Part shown: in pieces, positions 1 through 12,700 of the stretch
Position numbering within the stretch: the first letter of the stretch is position 1
Layout of the letters: the number at the start of each line of letters is the position of its first letter
Source of the DNA: Rutstroemia sp. NJR-2017a BVV2
Taxonomy: Eukaryota > Ascomycota > Leotiomycetes > Helotiales > Rutstroemiaceae
Direction of reading: 5' to 3'
Length of the DNA stretch: 64,000 nt
NCBI GenBank assembly: GCA_002946415.1
Contig: NJPS01000054.1
Location: forward strand, 1,054,001-1,118,000
Notes under the pieces: generated by a model
Told to the model about the DNA's origin: nothing
What the model saw: the letters and a program-made list of their open reading frames with translations, nothing else
Databases searched by the model: none
Made by a program: the position numbers and the translations under genes

Positions 1-1393
1 AATATCCCAGTCTGCGATGGGTAGGAGATGGAAGCCTTCATCCCAAAGGAATCCTCGTGGGAAGAATGGTCTGGATGGAACAGTGGTGAAAAGCTCAGAT
101 GGTCCTTCGAGTTTCTCCTGTTTACGTCCGCGTGCTTCCGCTGCCTCTTCCCAGAAGCCTTCATTCTCTTCTTCATACTCAGAGGCATATGAACGGTCAA
201 CAACAGAGTCTCCATGGAAGTAGCCGAGACCTCCAATAAGATTGGAGAACATGTGAGCTGAGAATCTTTGAAGGCTTTCAATGTTGAAGGGAGGCGTCAA
301 GTCGAATTTGCTTATGAATCTGTCGAAGAATGATTTGTGGTTTGCGGCGATCAATGTTGAGATTTCTTGACTTGTGAGTTCCTTCTCGGCCGATGCGCTG
401 TTGAAAATGATGTCGAACTCAAAGTCTCCCTCAAATACTTTTTGAATCATGTGTAAATTTCCAGCAGCGGGTTTGTGAGGCATTGTGTAAATCTGCCATG
501 GCGGAGGAGCATTTTCTTCTCCATATGTTTCAAGATATTCGTCAATTTGATCCTTCAGAGCTTTGAACAAGATAGGCTTGCTCTGCCACAATATCTCAGG
601 CTGTAAACCAAAGGAATGGACAATCGTTCTGTCCAGTGGCTTTTCCTTGTAGGAAGGATGTGGAGAGGTAGGGTGGAAACCCCGACCAGTTGTAACAGTG
701 ACTTTATATTTTCCCAAGCCTTCAGAGTCTCCGGACAAAACAACCTCTTCCTCGAAGCCCAAATCATCTGGCTCGTTGTCGACTTTCAATTCTCCTAGTC
801 CTTCCAGAGAAGCGTAGAAGACCATTGTGGTTTTCAGATCTGGCGGGGATCCGTCCCGGACTTTACCCCGCACTCTCGTAGCCCAATTTCCTCCATGTTT
901 TCCACCGGGTGACTTTACGAAGAAAGTTGTGACATCCAGGCCATTGCTCTCATCGTACATGGTCTGCTTCCCACCATTTCGGGCATCGAACTCCTCCCAG
1001 CCATAACCCCGCATGCCATCGCCTTGCTCACAAGTATGTCTAAAGTCTGTCAACCACAAGATTAGCTATTTTCTGGGCAGCCGAGTTGAACTTTTGCATA
1101 GTAGAGGTCCGCGCTATCAAAATTCAAGGAGGGATTCCAGGTAGGAGCTTACAGTTCTGAACATTTACAAAATCGTCCACCTTCGCCCACATCAATCCAC
1201 CCATAAAGCTTTTGGGGATCCTGGGCCTGACACCAAAGTAAACATTGGGCCTGTAGGGGCCCCATAGCAAGCTGCTATTTTGCTCTCTAGCAATTTCAGT
1301 TGTCAGAATGGTAGCATCCTCAGCCGCGCGTACAGATGAGAAAAGTACTGCGGACAGAGCTGCAATTGGCAGCTGCAAATCGAGGAGCTTCAT
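1..1393 (-). CDS. CWH41: Mannosyl-oligosaccharide glucosidase (glucosidase I, GH63), 3' end cut by window
   Basis: ER enzyme that removes the terminal alpha-1,2-linked glucose from the N-glycan Glc3Man9GlcNAc2, the first trimming step after glycan transfer. Exon 1 is 1153-1393 and exon 2 runs from 1046 past the left edge; the intron 1047-1152 has a GTAAGC donor and CAG acceptor. About 428 residues are visible. The N-terminus is a hydrophobic signal or anchor ending near SSVRAAEDA. It is followed by the family signature [18 protein letters not shown] (residues about 41-58) and, near the left edge, [16 protein letters not shown], typical of the start of the GH63 catalytic (alpha/alpha)6 domain. 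The catalytic acids of that domain lie outside the window. Family assignment is secure; the 3' half and any further introns cannot be seen. Confidence 0.93.
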
Positions 1394-1870
1394 ATTTCTT
1401 CAATTGACGAATAAATATTGAGCTCCAGAAGGACAATTCTGAAAACTCAACATTAGAAAGAAAAAGAGGCTTATAGAAAGGCAAATCGTGAAGCTTTGAG
1501 AACACCGTTGCGAGTTGCGGATTTGTGGATAGATTGCGAGTTTTGATCAGCCTGTAGCGCAAGGCTGCAGGGAAGGCTTGGATCTACACCCACATTATTG
1601 GTCGAAACAGCTCTCGGGACCCTTCCTCACCAGGATGAGAAAACGGATAAATGCTTTGGACTGCGGGAATCGGGAAAACGTTCCTAGAAATTATTTTATC
1701 CTCTACCTATGTATGGCTTAATAGCTAATAATTAAGGACAATGTGACTCCGTACCAATTGCGGATGCACTTTCGTGATATCATATGTGTTCAGTTGTTGA
1801 CCCCTCTCCTCTCCCCTCCTTTACCTCGGAATGACCCTCCACAAGTATGCCAAGCTCTCGCTCCCATTGA
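1394..1870. other. Intergenic, glucosidase I promoter and SNRNP27 3' flank
   Basis: 477 bp between two genes both read leftwards. It should hold the glucosidase I promoter and the SNRNP27 terminator. Small ORFs here are AT-rich and unconvincing, and I see no repeat or RNA gene. Confidence 0.6.
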
Positions 1871-2885
1871 TCAATCTCTGGTCGGACTGAGTGGTCTGTT
1901 GAATCCACCAACCCGATTCATGTATTGTCGATACTCTGTCTTTTTCTCTTTCCTTACGGCTCCAACATCGTTACCAGGGACCTTCTTTTGGTGTGTCGTG
2001 CCGAATCCGCCAAAACCCATCATAGCTTGCATAGCAGCCATACCATCGTCCTCAACCACAATATCGTCTTCGTCTTCTTCCTCTACGACCTTCTTTTGTT
2101 TCTTCTTCTTTGGGCCTTTGTCAATGTCCATTCGATCTGAATCTTGGTTTGGTGCTGTGTGACCAGCTCCAATACTGAAACTGACTGGAGGTGTAGCATT
2201 TCGGTTTGCGCTGAAGTCTTCAACGTCCGGTCGAGCATTTTCTTCGCTATCATTCTTCTTGGGTTCTCGCTCGGCGCTACGCCGCGGGCTTCGTGACCGC
2301 GACCGTTCATATGGTTTATCTCTCGACTGCCGTTCATTATCTGTGAGACGATCAGCTCGGTTGTCCAAGGAGAACGCTAATCAATGATCACAATGGAGAT
2401 ATACCTCTTCTGCCATTCCTGTCCTCGTCTGATTCTCGAGTTTGCCGTGGGTCATCTATGCCAGAATTAGATCCATCTAGTGTTGTAGAAAACCATCTGC
2501 GAGATATCTCAGCAATGTACTCACCTCTAGTTCTGTCGGGCACAGTCTTTCTTAAATCTTCATTTCTGCCTGATCTATCCGTCCTGTCTCTGTAATCCCT
2601 TCCTCTGTCACTTCCTCGCCCATCTCTATTTCTTTCATCTCGTCTGCCGCCGCGGTCTCTTTCGCGATCTCGTTCCCGGTCTCTATCCCTATGCGAATGT
2701 CTATAATCTCGTGATTCGCGCGGTGATCTACTCCTATCCCTGCGACTGCGGTCACCTCTGTCATCGCGTCGGTCCCGGCCATGGCTGTTTCTATCCTCAC
2801 GGTCTCGAGCGGGCGCGCGGCGATCACTCTCATCCCACATCTTCGAACTGTCGGGCCGAGTACGTTTTCTTGGTGGCTCTGCCAT
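1871..2885 (-). CDS. SNRNP27: U4/U6.U5 tri-snRNP-associated 27 kDa protein (SNRNP27 family)
   Basis: Spliceosome component of the U4/U6.U5 tri-snRNP. Exons are 2525-2885, 2405-2455 and 1871-2340; introns are 2456-2524 and 2341-2404, and the spliced frame gives 293 residues. The first half is a low-complexity Arg/Ser/Asp tract (SRRDRSRSPRESRDYRHSH and similar) like SR proteins. The C-terminus carries the conserved family block MMGFGGFGTTHQKKVPGN and then KTEYRQYMNRVGGFNRPLSP, which identifies it. A basic KKKKQKK run followed by an acidic EEEDEDD run precedes the block and may be a nuclear signal. The gene is read away from ELP2, with 554 bp between the two starts. The family is confident; the N-terminal length may be species-specific. 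Confidence 0.9.
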
Positions 2886-3439
2886 CGTCGTAGGTGATAA
2901 TTTGGTATAGCTCTAGGTCGTAAATGCTGGCAAATGCGGAAGAAGCACAATGATGTCCCGTTGCTTTTCTCGATCCTAAGGATTTATTTTCGCGATATGA
3001 CGCTCCGACCTCAAAACCAGGTGTCATGTGATTCTAGCTCCAAGACCCGAAGCTCCGTCTGCCGATATGCCTCTGGCTTTTAGGGGTAGCTTCCTGACTT
3101 ACAACCTCCAACGGAAGAGTATTTGTTAGTGAAGCTTGAACAAGAGGAGGGAACATATAAAATCCCAGGGCCAATGGAAGTGTATGATGGCCTCAGGAGG
3201 AGGCAGCAAACAATCTATTACTTTCAACTATCAATGTTCAGAAGTCTACAATTTTAGCCCATTTTTTCATTCATCACCACCACCGTCTGTGACTCCTACA
3301 AAATTTCTCGCGAAAACAATTTTCACCCGAGATACATCGACCAACCAACCTCATAGCATCAACTTCTTATAGGATTGATGGTCAAAAAATATGCGATAAC
3401 AAAATTATATTTCCTTTCTCGTTCGCGTGATACTTGAAA
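2886..3439. promoter_or_regulatory. Divergent promoter region SNRNP27 / ELP2
   Basis: 554 bp between the start codons of SNRNP27 (-) and ELP2 (+), so both core promoters must lie here. I see no clear TATA box or repeat. ORFs that cross it are short and overlap the SNRNP27 start region. Confidence 0.6.
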
Positions 3440-6106
3440 ATGAGTAAACTCACATCAGAGTATCTCTCCGCCGGTGCCAACAGGCACCCCTCCACTGCGG
3501 ACTGGGACGAATCTGGTATTCTGGCCTATGGTGCAGATAGAAATATTGCCTTGTGGCGTCCAGGTGTGAGTTTACCTTCAGAAATAACCAGCAGTTACTG
3601 TAACTCGTTCTACTTTGACACACGTGAAGAAGTTTCTCTGGCATCACCATCTTCCTACACAACGCTGACACAAGCTCCAGAACAAAACCACCAAGGGGGT
3701 TTTCCAACTACTCGGCGGTCACACAGACACCGTAAATGTTGTAAAGTTTCTGCCCAAATCCCATGGTCTCATCCTCAGCGGATCTGTAGACAAAACTGTC
3801 AAGATCTGGAAACCAGACAGCACTACCAATGACGCCCACCAAAGTTACACATGCATCCAAACTATTACCGACCATGGGAGCACCATTAACTGCATTGCCG
3901 TCACTGAAGGATCCCGGGTCTTTGCTACAGGCTCAGCTGACGCCATTGTGAATATCTGGAAACTTGACGAGAATGATGTTGCGAGTCTGCAGCAGAGTAT
4001 CACGATTACGCCGCGGTTGTTCCCGCTTGCGTTGGCGCTGAGCCCGTTGACCGGAGCGCCCAATTCGTTTGTTTTGGCGGTTGCGGGGACGAAAGACATC
4101 ATTCAAATCCATGTACTTGATGCCCAAGAGGGGTCTGAGTTCAAGTTTAAAGCTACATTGTCTGGTCATGAAGGTTGGATCAGATCACTAGAATTCACCC
4201 AAGAAAACGACAGTCCGGAAAGTGATCTACTTCTCTCCTCAGCCAGTCAAGATAAATACATTCGTTTATGGCGAATTCACCAAGGGAGAGAGCTACCCGC
4301 TGCGGCAGCTGCAGCCTCAGATCCAACATTCGGCGCCTTTATGCCTGGGAAATCTCTCTCCAATAAAGCTCACCGATTTAAGGCTGAGGGGTTAGATTAT
4401 TCAGCCACGTTCGAAGCACTTCTCCTAGGTCACGAAGATTGGATCTATAGCACACGATGGCGCTCATCAGGAAACAAACTACAACTTCTATCCGCCTCAG
4501 CCGACAATTCACTCGCGATCTGGGAACCCGACTCCAGCACCGGTGTCTGGATAACAATCGCACGCCTCGGAGAAATCAGCGCAGAGAAGGGGTCAACAAC
4601 TGCAACAGGTAGTACAGGCGGATTCTGGACCGGACTATGGTCGCCCAGCGGTGAAACCGTCGTATGTCTCGGCCGAACAGGAAGCTGGCGTCTATGGAAC
4701 TTCGACCAAAGCCTTGACCGTTGGGCCCAAAGCGTTGCCATCTCAGGCCACGTAAAGCCCGTCATGGGAATATCATGGGCCAAAGGCGGAGAATACCTAC
4801 TCTCCACCAGCACCGACCAAACAACCCGCTTACACGCCCCATGGAAACGCGACAGCCTCTCTTCCTGGCACGAAATGGCACGACCACAGATCCACGGCTA
4901 CGATCTGAACTGCGTCGACACCCTCAACGAATCTCAATTCGTCTCCGGCGCCGACGAAAAGCTCATGCGCGTCTTCAACGAGCCCCGCGCCGTCGCCACA
5001 CTCCTAACTCGCCTCTGCGGGATCAGCACTTCCTCCCCCGCCGAAAACATGCCCGACGCAGCCAACATGCCCGTCCTCGGGCTCTCCAACAAAGCCATCG
5101 AAGCCATCGGCGACGACGTCGAGATCCCACAACCCACGCCCAACGACCGTGACCGCGACGCCGTGGACCCTTCCTCCATCGCGCGCAAATCCACTCTCGA
5201 TCTGCAGCACCCTCCGCTGGAAGACCATCTCTCGCGCCACACTCTCTGGCCCGAAACGGAAAAGCTGTACGGGCATGGCTACGAAATCTCCGCGTTGGCA
5301 ACCAGCCACGACGGCAGTGTGGTTGCGTCGGCGTGTAAAGCGAGCTCCATCGATCATGCTGTGATACGTATTTTCGAGACCAAGGAATGGCATGAAGTGA
5401 AGCCGCCGCTGACGGCTCACTCGCTTACGGTTACACGTTTGCGCTTTTCTGTCGACGATCGGTTTTTGCTGTCGGTGGGTAGGGATAGGCAGTGGGCGGT
5501 GTTTAGACGAGAGGAGGCGGATGCGGGTGCGGGTGTATATAAGTTGATGGAAGCCAATCCGAAGGGCCACACGAGGATGATACTAGATGCGGCGTGGGGC
5601 CCTGATGTGCGGCAGAAGAAGCTCTTTGCTACAGCTGGGAGGGATAAACAGGTTAAGATTTGGGGGCAGGAAGGTGGAGATGAAGGGAAGGATGGATTCG
5701 CCTGTAAGAGTACGATCGCGGAGGAGCATCCGGTTACGGCGATTGATTTCCTCGATACGGTGGTTGATGGTGCAATGTATTTGGCTGTGGGGACGGAGAT
5801 GGGTAGGTTTAGGGTTTATCGTGTGGAAGTGGGAGCGGAGAGTGTTTCTTACTCGGAGGTTGAGTTGGGTGCTGGGTATGTTATGCTTCTTTTTCTCTTC
5901 TACTGTTTTCCCATCCCATCTCGTTTCATAACATCAAGGGAAGAACACTCAACTAACAACCCTCTAGTCCACATTTTCACCCTTCCAAAGCAATCACCCA
6001 ACTCTCATGGAAGCCATCCGCCAAAGACGAGGAACAAAACTCAACCAAGCAGCTAGCAATCGCAAGTGAAGATAGCTCTCTGAGGGTCTATTCTTTACAT
6101 CTATAG
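3440..6106 (+). CDS. ELP2: Elongator complex protein 2 (WD40 repeat subunit)
   Basis: Scaffold subunit of Elongator, which modifies wobble uridines (mcm5/ncm5) of tRNAs. Exons are 3440-3565, 3675-5875 and 5968-6106, giving 821 residues. The start is the ATG of MSKLTSEYLSAGANRHPS, followed by ADWDESGILAYGADRNIALW, matching the Elp2 N-terminus. WD40 repeats run through the protein, for example GGHTDTVNVVKFLP, SGSVDKTVKIWK, LSGHEGWIRSLEFT, LLGHEDWIYSTRW, SGHVKPVMGISW and ATAGRDKQVKIWG. The last exon (ITQLSWKPS, then SLRVYSLHL before the stop) restores the C-terminal blade, which the intron would otherwise truncate. It converges on CAF16 and lies 1.7 kb from ELP5, another Elongator subunit. The + strand is strongly C-rich at 4.8-5.28 kb and G-rich at 5.46-5.88 kb. 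Confidence 0.95.
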
Positions 6107-6472
6107 ATATATTTAGAGTCTACTTCTATGTTGAATGTATCCTATCCTACGCTATGCTATCTAGGTCTGAGGGGTATCGTATGTTAAAGTACGCCAACTT
6201 CGTTTGTTGAATGAAAGCCGTGCTTGCGCCATTCGCCCTGTCCTAGCCCATCCATATAGACATGAGAGGCGTTAAGGCTCTCGAGAAAAGCAATAAACAA
6301 ATATGAACGTGAGAGGAAAGGAAAATCTAAACAATAGTTTCGCGTCGTCAGGTTGAATGGTAAATGCTGCGCCGTTCCAATGCCCTACGTACTCACACGT
6401 TTACGCGTTAAGGCGTTTTTGTCCATACCTATCCCATCCCAAGAAATAAAAACATCATTACACAACCTCCTC
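6107..6472. other. Convergent 3' intergenic region ELP2 / CAF16
   Basis: 366 bp between the facing stop codons of ELP2 and CAF16, expected to contain both 3' UTRs. I see no gene. Confidence 0.6.
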
Positions 6473-7456
6473 TCAAACCCTCTTCTCACTCCCATACCCG
6501 CCCACACCCCCCGACAAATACGCCGCGCCTTCACTCCCCGCATTGTTCCTCGGTCCTCTCTCTTCTAGATCTTCTCCCAACCACTTCAACACCAATTCCC
6601 CCAACCTCGAATTCCCACTCGCTCCCTCCTTCGCCATCTCACTCTCAAACTTCCCAATCGCCCCCCACTCCTTCACCCTCCCCAAACTCATATGTACCAA
6701 ATCCGTCGGCCACCCCGCAAGATTATCCAGAATATGCGTCGCATAAACAATCGTACACTTCCTCTTCTCCGTCTCCTCTCTCAACCAATCCAGAAACCTT
6801 TTTCTACTCAGCAGATCCAAATCCACGGTAATTTCATCGAGCAGCAGAATACGCCACGGTCGAATCAAGCCCATGGCGAGCTGCACGCGGCGTCGCTCAC
6901 CGTCGCTGACTTGGTGCATCCGCCATTCGAGATCGATGTCCAGAACACGGATCAGCTCGTCCCGACGAGCGGTGTAGAAGGAGCCGCCGACCGAGTGCAG
7001 AAGCTCGCGGACGCCGATGTCCGTCCGCACGATCGGGTTGAGAACCCATTCGAGGCCGAGGTAGGTTACGCCTTCGAGGCTGTCTTTGAAGGGGTCGAGA
7101 CCGGAGACTGAGATGGTGTTGGTTGGGGCGAGGCGTTTGCCGGAAAGGAGGCGGAGGAGAGTGGTCTTGCCGGCGCCGTTGGCACCGATGAGTCTATGAA
7201 GGGGAAGGTTAGTGCATGAATGGTTAAAGGGGTGGAGGAGGGGAGGTCAAGGGTAGATGGGGTGTGCTGGGTGGAGAGAAGTAGAGGTTCAGGCGGGTGG
7301 ATTTGTAGTGATTGTTTATACATACAAAGTCCTAGAAGAAGGCGGCAGACTCAGGATAATATCCGTAAGACCAAGGGACGAATCCGGGAACTTGTAGGTA
7401 AGGTTCTTGATCTCAATTGAGGGGGCAGTCTCTTGGTCCTCTGCAGAGTTCGCCAT
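6473..7456 (-). CDS. CAF16: CAF16-like ABC ATPase (CCR4-NOT-associated)
   Basis: Soluble single-domain ABC ATPase without membrane segments; in yeast Caf16 associates with CCR4-NOT and Mediator. Exons are 7326-7456 and 6473-7193 (intron 7194-7325), giving 283 residues. After splicing the Walker A reads [13 protein letters not shown]. The signature region is [19 protein letters not shown] (VSDGE in place of LSGGQ, as in the Caf16 group), Walker B is [12 protein letters not shown] and the switch histidine lies in YATHILDN. I start at MANSAEDQ because it precedes the ABC N-terminus; an in-frame ATG at 7555 would add 33 residues, including a Leu/Phe run, and is less likely. It is divergent with ELP5 (346 bp apart). 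Confidence 0.92.
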
Positions 7457-7802
7457 TCTGAGTTGTGAAGCTTTTCGATTGAGACGCAAGAAGAAGAGAA
7501 GTAGAAGGAGAAATGAAGAAAGAAGATGAATGATTGAAGGAGAAAATGATGACAAGTCGATCTATTTATTTATGCATTTATATGCTTTTGCTGTTGTAAT
7601 AAAGTTCTAGACCCAGGTAAGGTTACAGAGATGTACGAGTCATCGTATTCGGGTTCGATTCCCACGGTTGCTCAGAGAAACCCCGCCCCCACCATTCAAA
7701 AATCTTTCCACTTTCCGCTCCGCTCCCGATAACCACAATATACGACCTTCCACCAAGAGCAAAATACGAAATTGAGTCATACCATAGCAAGATTGGTGAA
7801 AG
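7457..7802. promoter_or_regulatory. Divergent promoter region CAF16 / ELP5
   Basis: 346 bp between the CAF16 (-) and ELP5 (+) starts. It contains an isolated tRNA B-box-like segment (about 7649-7662) without the other parts of a tRNA; see rejected items. Confidence 0.6.
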
Positions 7803-9187
7803 ATGGCACCAAGTCCTCTACAGCAGAGAAGAACGCATAATACGTTACTCTTTCAGAAGTTGTTGAATCTGAGAGATGGAGCGAGTCCGTTTACATTGGT
7901 GTTGGATACGTTGGAGCAGAGTGGTGCGCCGATTGTGAAGGAGTTTTGGAGGAGGGCTTTGGTGCGTTTGCTTTGCTTGATATGGACTGGGGAAGATTAA
8001 GGCTCATTGTTTCTCGAGTGAGATGATGATGATAGCATGATAGTGGCTGCAAGACCAGTTGGTGGATAGAGAAATCTTTCTTGAACATCACGTGGATACC
8101 TGGACGAAGCTATCATGGCCTTTGGAGTTCTATCTCTCTTTGTGCACCTATTGAGCTGTCTATGAACTTATAGCACTGTGCAGGACTCTGCTAACAGAAT
8201 ACTTAGATCTCAAAATCTAAAATCATCTTTATATCCTTCAGCACTCTCCAAAAACGACTACCCTTCGCACCCGATGTCTTTATATCTGCACATAACAAAA
8301 CACTCTCCATTCTCCGCAAAGAAATCATCTCACATCTTCCTTCTCCTACACAGCCCCTACTCAACCAACAAAGTAAGTCCTGTCAAACCACTCCTAATCC
8401 AACCACTCTCCCCTCCATGCTCTCCTTCAGCTTCACATATCTAACATCACCCCCAGAAACTCTCCTCATAATCGACACTCTCGCCCCCCTCTCCCAACAC
8501 CCCACCCACCTCTCCCCCTTCCTCTCCTCCCTCCTCCTCGGCCCCTCCATCTCCCTCCTCGCCACCCACCACCTTGACCTCCCAACACCCACTCCCTCCC
8601 CCACATACCACCCCTCCCCTCTAACCACCCTCCTCTACCTCGCCACCGCCATCCTCCACATCCACTCCTTCCACCATGAACTAGCCCTAAAACGCGCTCG
8701 CGACAAATCTCTCCGCGAGCCTCTATTCGGTCTCGCGGAGGGTAAAGAAGGGGTACTAATGGGTCTAACCACTCCTTCATCTGATACCCATGGTTCCATC
8801 ATCATATCTCTTGAAATCCGACGGAAATCCGGACGAGGAGTTAGGGAGATGTTTGTATACACACCACCCGCCTCCTCTCCATCTCTCTCCACGTCCCAAC
8901 CACCCTCACAAAAAGCCCTTGGCACAATCACCCTCCTAGACGAACATCCCCTTTTCGCCACCCCCGACATTTCCCTCGGCGCGCCCGAAACAGAAGAAGA
9001 AGGTGTCGAAGGGGACGTAACGTTCAATTTAGGGCTTACCGAGAAACAGCGGCGAGACCGCGATGGGGTCGTATTGCCTTATTTCGACGCGCAAAAGGAA
9101 GGAGGTATAGGCAGTGGTGGGAAGATTCTATATGAGATGGGGGCGGAAGATAGGGAGGATTTTGATGATGAAGAGGATGAGATATAG
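7803..9187 (+). CDS. ELP5: Elongator complex protein 5 (Iki1/Elp5)
   Basis: Subunit of the Elp4-Elp5-Elp6 RecA-like ring of Elongator, which acts in tRNA wobble modification. Exons are 7803-7961, 8207-8372 and 8457-9187, giving 351 residues. The 245-bp first intron is supported by protein continuity: SGAPIVKEFWRRAL joins to ISKSKIIFISFSTLQKR, a typical Elp5 strand. The second intron joins LLNQQ to KTLLIIDTLAPL. Further family marks are HGSIIISLEIRRKSGRGVRE and the acidic C-terminus DFDDEEDEI. No Walker motif is present, as in the Elp4-6 group. Exon 3 has an extreme C-rich, G-poor stretch at 8.46-8.66 kb. The gene converges on SEC8. Confidence 0.9.
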
Positions 9188-9797
9188 ATATGGTTGGGTG
9201 GGAATACATAAAAGGCATAGAAGTATATATTATGAAGAAAAATTTAATTGGAATCAATGAATGCAGTAGGAGGGAGCGAGATGATATGTGTGCGTCGTGC
9301 TGGTATTTAATGTCCCGAGTTGGTATGTTGAGGGCTGTATACTCACTGATTTGGATCATAATTCCGAGCGTGATTTAGCACTCATACGGAATGCTGCAAA
9401 TCATAAGCCTCTCTATATCCATAAATAACAATGTAGCCCTCCAGCGAGGCGAAAGTCGGTTACATTTCATATCTAGTGTTCAAGAACAGATAGACCTAGG
9501 TACTGTAGTAGCATCTTACCTTTCATCATTAACATCTACTCTACCATATTTCCCACCACCAACCTAAATCTGCAGACATATATGCAACGACCCCCTTAAC
9601 AATCAATTTCCTTCCTTCTTCCTACTCCCTATCCATAAAACCATCGCATCCCAACAATGTGGTATCGCACACAGCACGCTAAAACGTATATTCACCGAAG
9701 AACCGAATTTCAATAACTTCTACATATTCGTCTTTATTTTCACCTTTTCTTCCACTGCTTTCTGCTGCCTACTTTCTCCATTCTCCCATCTTCTCCA
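9188..9797. other. Convergent 3' intergenic region ELP5 / SEC8
   Basis: 610 bp between facing stop codons, AT-rich then pyrimidine-rich towards SEC8. I see no gene, repeat or RNA. Confidence 0.6.
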
Positions 9798-12700
9798 CTA
9801 AGCCTGACCTATAACCTCCTCCAACCTCGCTAGCACCTCGCCCATCCCCCTCTTCCCAGCCGTACTAACCCCCCTATCCACACTATTAACCTGCTCACTA
9901 AAAAACAACTCCACCAGCATCCTCAACTCCTCCTCACTAAACCTTTCCTCCTCCCCCTGTCCCTTTGCCCACTCCACCACAGCATCCGCCCCCTTCCCAA
10001 ACAAATCCCAATACCTCCCCGCCCTCTGCAAGTCCACGCCCTCCTCAATATTCTTCAAATTCTGCTGCAGTACCAAAACATTAAGTTTCATCCTCTTCGC
10101 GCCCCAGCGATTGATCCTCTGCACCAGCCCCGCATTGCCAACCAGGAAAGTATCGATCAGCAACGCGAGCCCGGAGCGGATGAATGCGATTTCTTTGTCG
10201 CGGAGGAAACGCACGATGGTTTCGTCGTAGGCGGCGAGCTCGGCGTTGAGGGAGAGGACAACGGGGTCGGGATCGATGACTTCTTGGGCGAGGATATAGG
10301 GCGCGGAGTGCGCCGGGTTGGGGACGAGGACACTGGTGAGGAAGTGGATGATTTGGTAGCGGATTTCGAGGTGGAGGGTTAGGAGGACGTTGGCGGCTAG
10401 TTCTTGGTAGGAGGAGACGATGGAGTCGAATGCGCTGGCGGTGGTTAGTTATCGTTGGAGTATGAGTGAGGCGGATGATAACTTACACGACGGTTTCCTG
10501 GGTCATGGGAAGATAGACGGGTTGTTCGTCTTGAACTCGGTGGGGATCATTCAAGAGAGTCCATCGTCTATGTGGTTTCTGCATGGTGGGACGAGATGAA
10601 TCGACATCGTTCCGAGTGATATGTCGAAGTTGACCGATCTTGATAGCCAACCACTTCATACTTGTATATAAAACACAAAGAGATGAAATGGTATCTCGGT
10701 CACTGATAACATCATCTTTATGAAGAGGAGTCTTGTTGGTCTGAAAAATCAGTAGTCCTGTTTCTTTCTCCAACAAATCGCGGTCAACTTCTGAATCTGT
10801 CCAGATCTTCAGCATCGTATCATGGATCTCGCCAGGTTCGCTAGCTAATAGTGCGGAGATTTTGAGTGTTAAGCCTTCGGAATCCTGGACGCGAGAGACG
10901 AGAGACCTGAACCAATCATAACATCTATCGTAATATCTCATCATCTGTGTGATGATAAGTTGACTCAATGCCTGATCGTGTGGTATTGTGTCTAACATTC
11001 TGCAGAATGCCGTGATCAACTCAAAGAAAGCCGCTGTTCCTTTGAAAATAGGTCTTCTGGAAACCGATGTCCATTGGGAATCTTCTTGGAACGAATTATT
11101 CTCTTCGAACACTGAGTCACTGAGTTTTCCTAAAGTCTCTTCCAGCTGGGGAAGAAACACGTTGACAAGGAAATTATCCAAGAAAGATGTCAAAGTGCTT
11201 GTGACTACATCCGAACCAGGGGGCACAATTGCCTTTAACCTTTGCAAGAAGGTTAAAGTAGGGGGTAGCAGTAAGCTCATATTGAAGACACTCGGCTCAA
11301 CCAAAGACTTGTGAGCTCCAATGCCGCCATTCGTGGTATTCATACCACCAGTCAAGCGTTTCGTACCCGATCTCGAGAGCGAACTGTCCAGCAAAGACTT
11401 CGTTTTCCTTGCATCGGCTGACTTCCTAGATTCAGACATGAGACCAGGCACAGCAGCCCGGATGATACCCTCTAGCTCATCATACTCTGTGGTCATATGA
11501 ACAGATTTAGCATCTGCATCAGAAAACTTAAATAGACGTTCAAGTTTGGCATCCGCTCTTGAAGCGCCCATACGAGGAGAGTTGAAGTGATAAACATCCG
11601 CATCTGTGGTAACATAGTTGTGTAAAAGAGATCTGATCTCATTCTGGTATAGATTCCACAGTTCTCTAAATCCACCAAGAAGCGTAGTAGGATTTCTGAT
11701 GCCCTCTCTCCTTGTAATCGCTTTCACGACGTCGTTGAAGAAGCGATGACCTTCAGCAATAGCTTCGAACTTCGCATATAACGTCCATAGAAGGTCGTAT
11801 ATGACATCTGCTCTGATAGTATTTTCCCGTCCGGAAAAAGTTTGGTTTCCTTGTGTACCCGACAGGCCACCGCGTAATGAACTTGGATGTTTTTGATCGA
11901 CTTCACTGTTCGTCTCATTCACAATGCCGAAGAGCTCAACGGGCAGTCGCTGCCTAATTGTGTTCACAGCGTTTTCCAGACGACCAAGTTTGTTTAATGC
12001 CTCAGTCAATAGCTCAAGATAATAAAAGGTGTCTGCTTCCGGGTTCCTTGATGGATCTTCAACCATGACTTTGTTCTGATCCAGGGCTTCCAGAACCTCA
12101 AAGAACGGCCTGATATTTGTATTCTCAAACTTCTCCTTTGCGATACCTCCCTGAGTCTTTGCAAGCATTTGCCAACGCTCTTGACAATAAGGCGATTTCA
12201 GATATAAGTGATCGTGAAGTTCCTCAATCAGAATATCTGTGAGTGCAGTCTCTTGATTCGTAAGATAACTCCTCAGCTCACTCAAAGCTCCAATATCATC
12301 TAGTTCCGGAGATCTTATGCGACGTAAAGCATCTTGTAAGACATCCACTGCAGTCAAGAATCTCTTTTCCGATATACGAGCCTCTAACTGATCTGGGACC
12401 AGCCGCAGATCTTCAACCTCTGAAAGGGTATGTAACAATTCATCATAAGTCGTCGAGGCGGCCCCAAGCTTCCTCAATTCCGGATCACTTGTTGAGAGAT
12501 TGGCCTTTGACTGTGCGAGCGAATCCTTCAACGTCCGTACTCGTTTCTGCGAAGTCTGTATGCTGGTTTGAATCTTATGGAATGTACCAATCGAACTGTT
12601 GAAACCTTGATGATGTTCGTGTACGATGTTCTTCAAGGAGTCTTGAAGATATTGCATCGATTCATGGAATTTATCTAATTCATGTGCCCGTCCGACCGAG

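Noticed and set aside
5004..5570. 188-codon minus-strand ORF inside ELP2
   Set aside because: Antisense shadow of the strongly skewed ELP2 exon; ELP2 frame is clearly the real one.
7640..7675. tRNA-like segment with a B-box (GGGTTCGATTCCC)
   Set aside because: Only 3 of 5 T-stem pairs form, no matching acceptor 5' strand and no A-box is found upstream; not a tRNA.
8466..8780. Gly/Arg-rich minus-strand ORF in ELP5
   Set aside because: Product of the C-rich + strand read backwards; not a gene.
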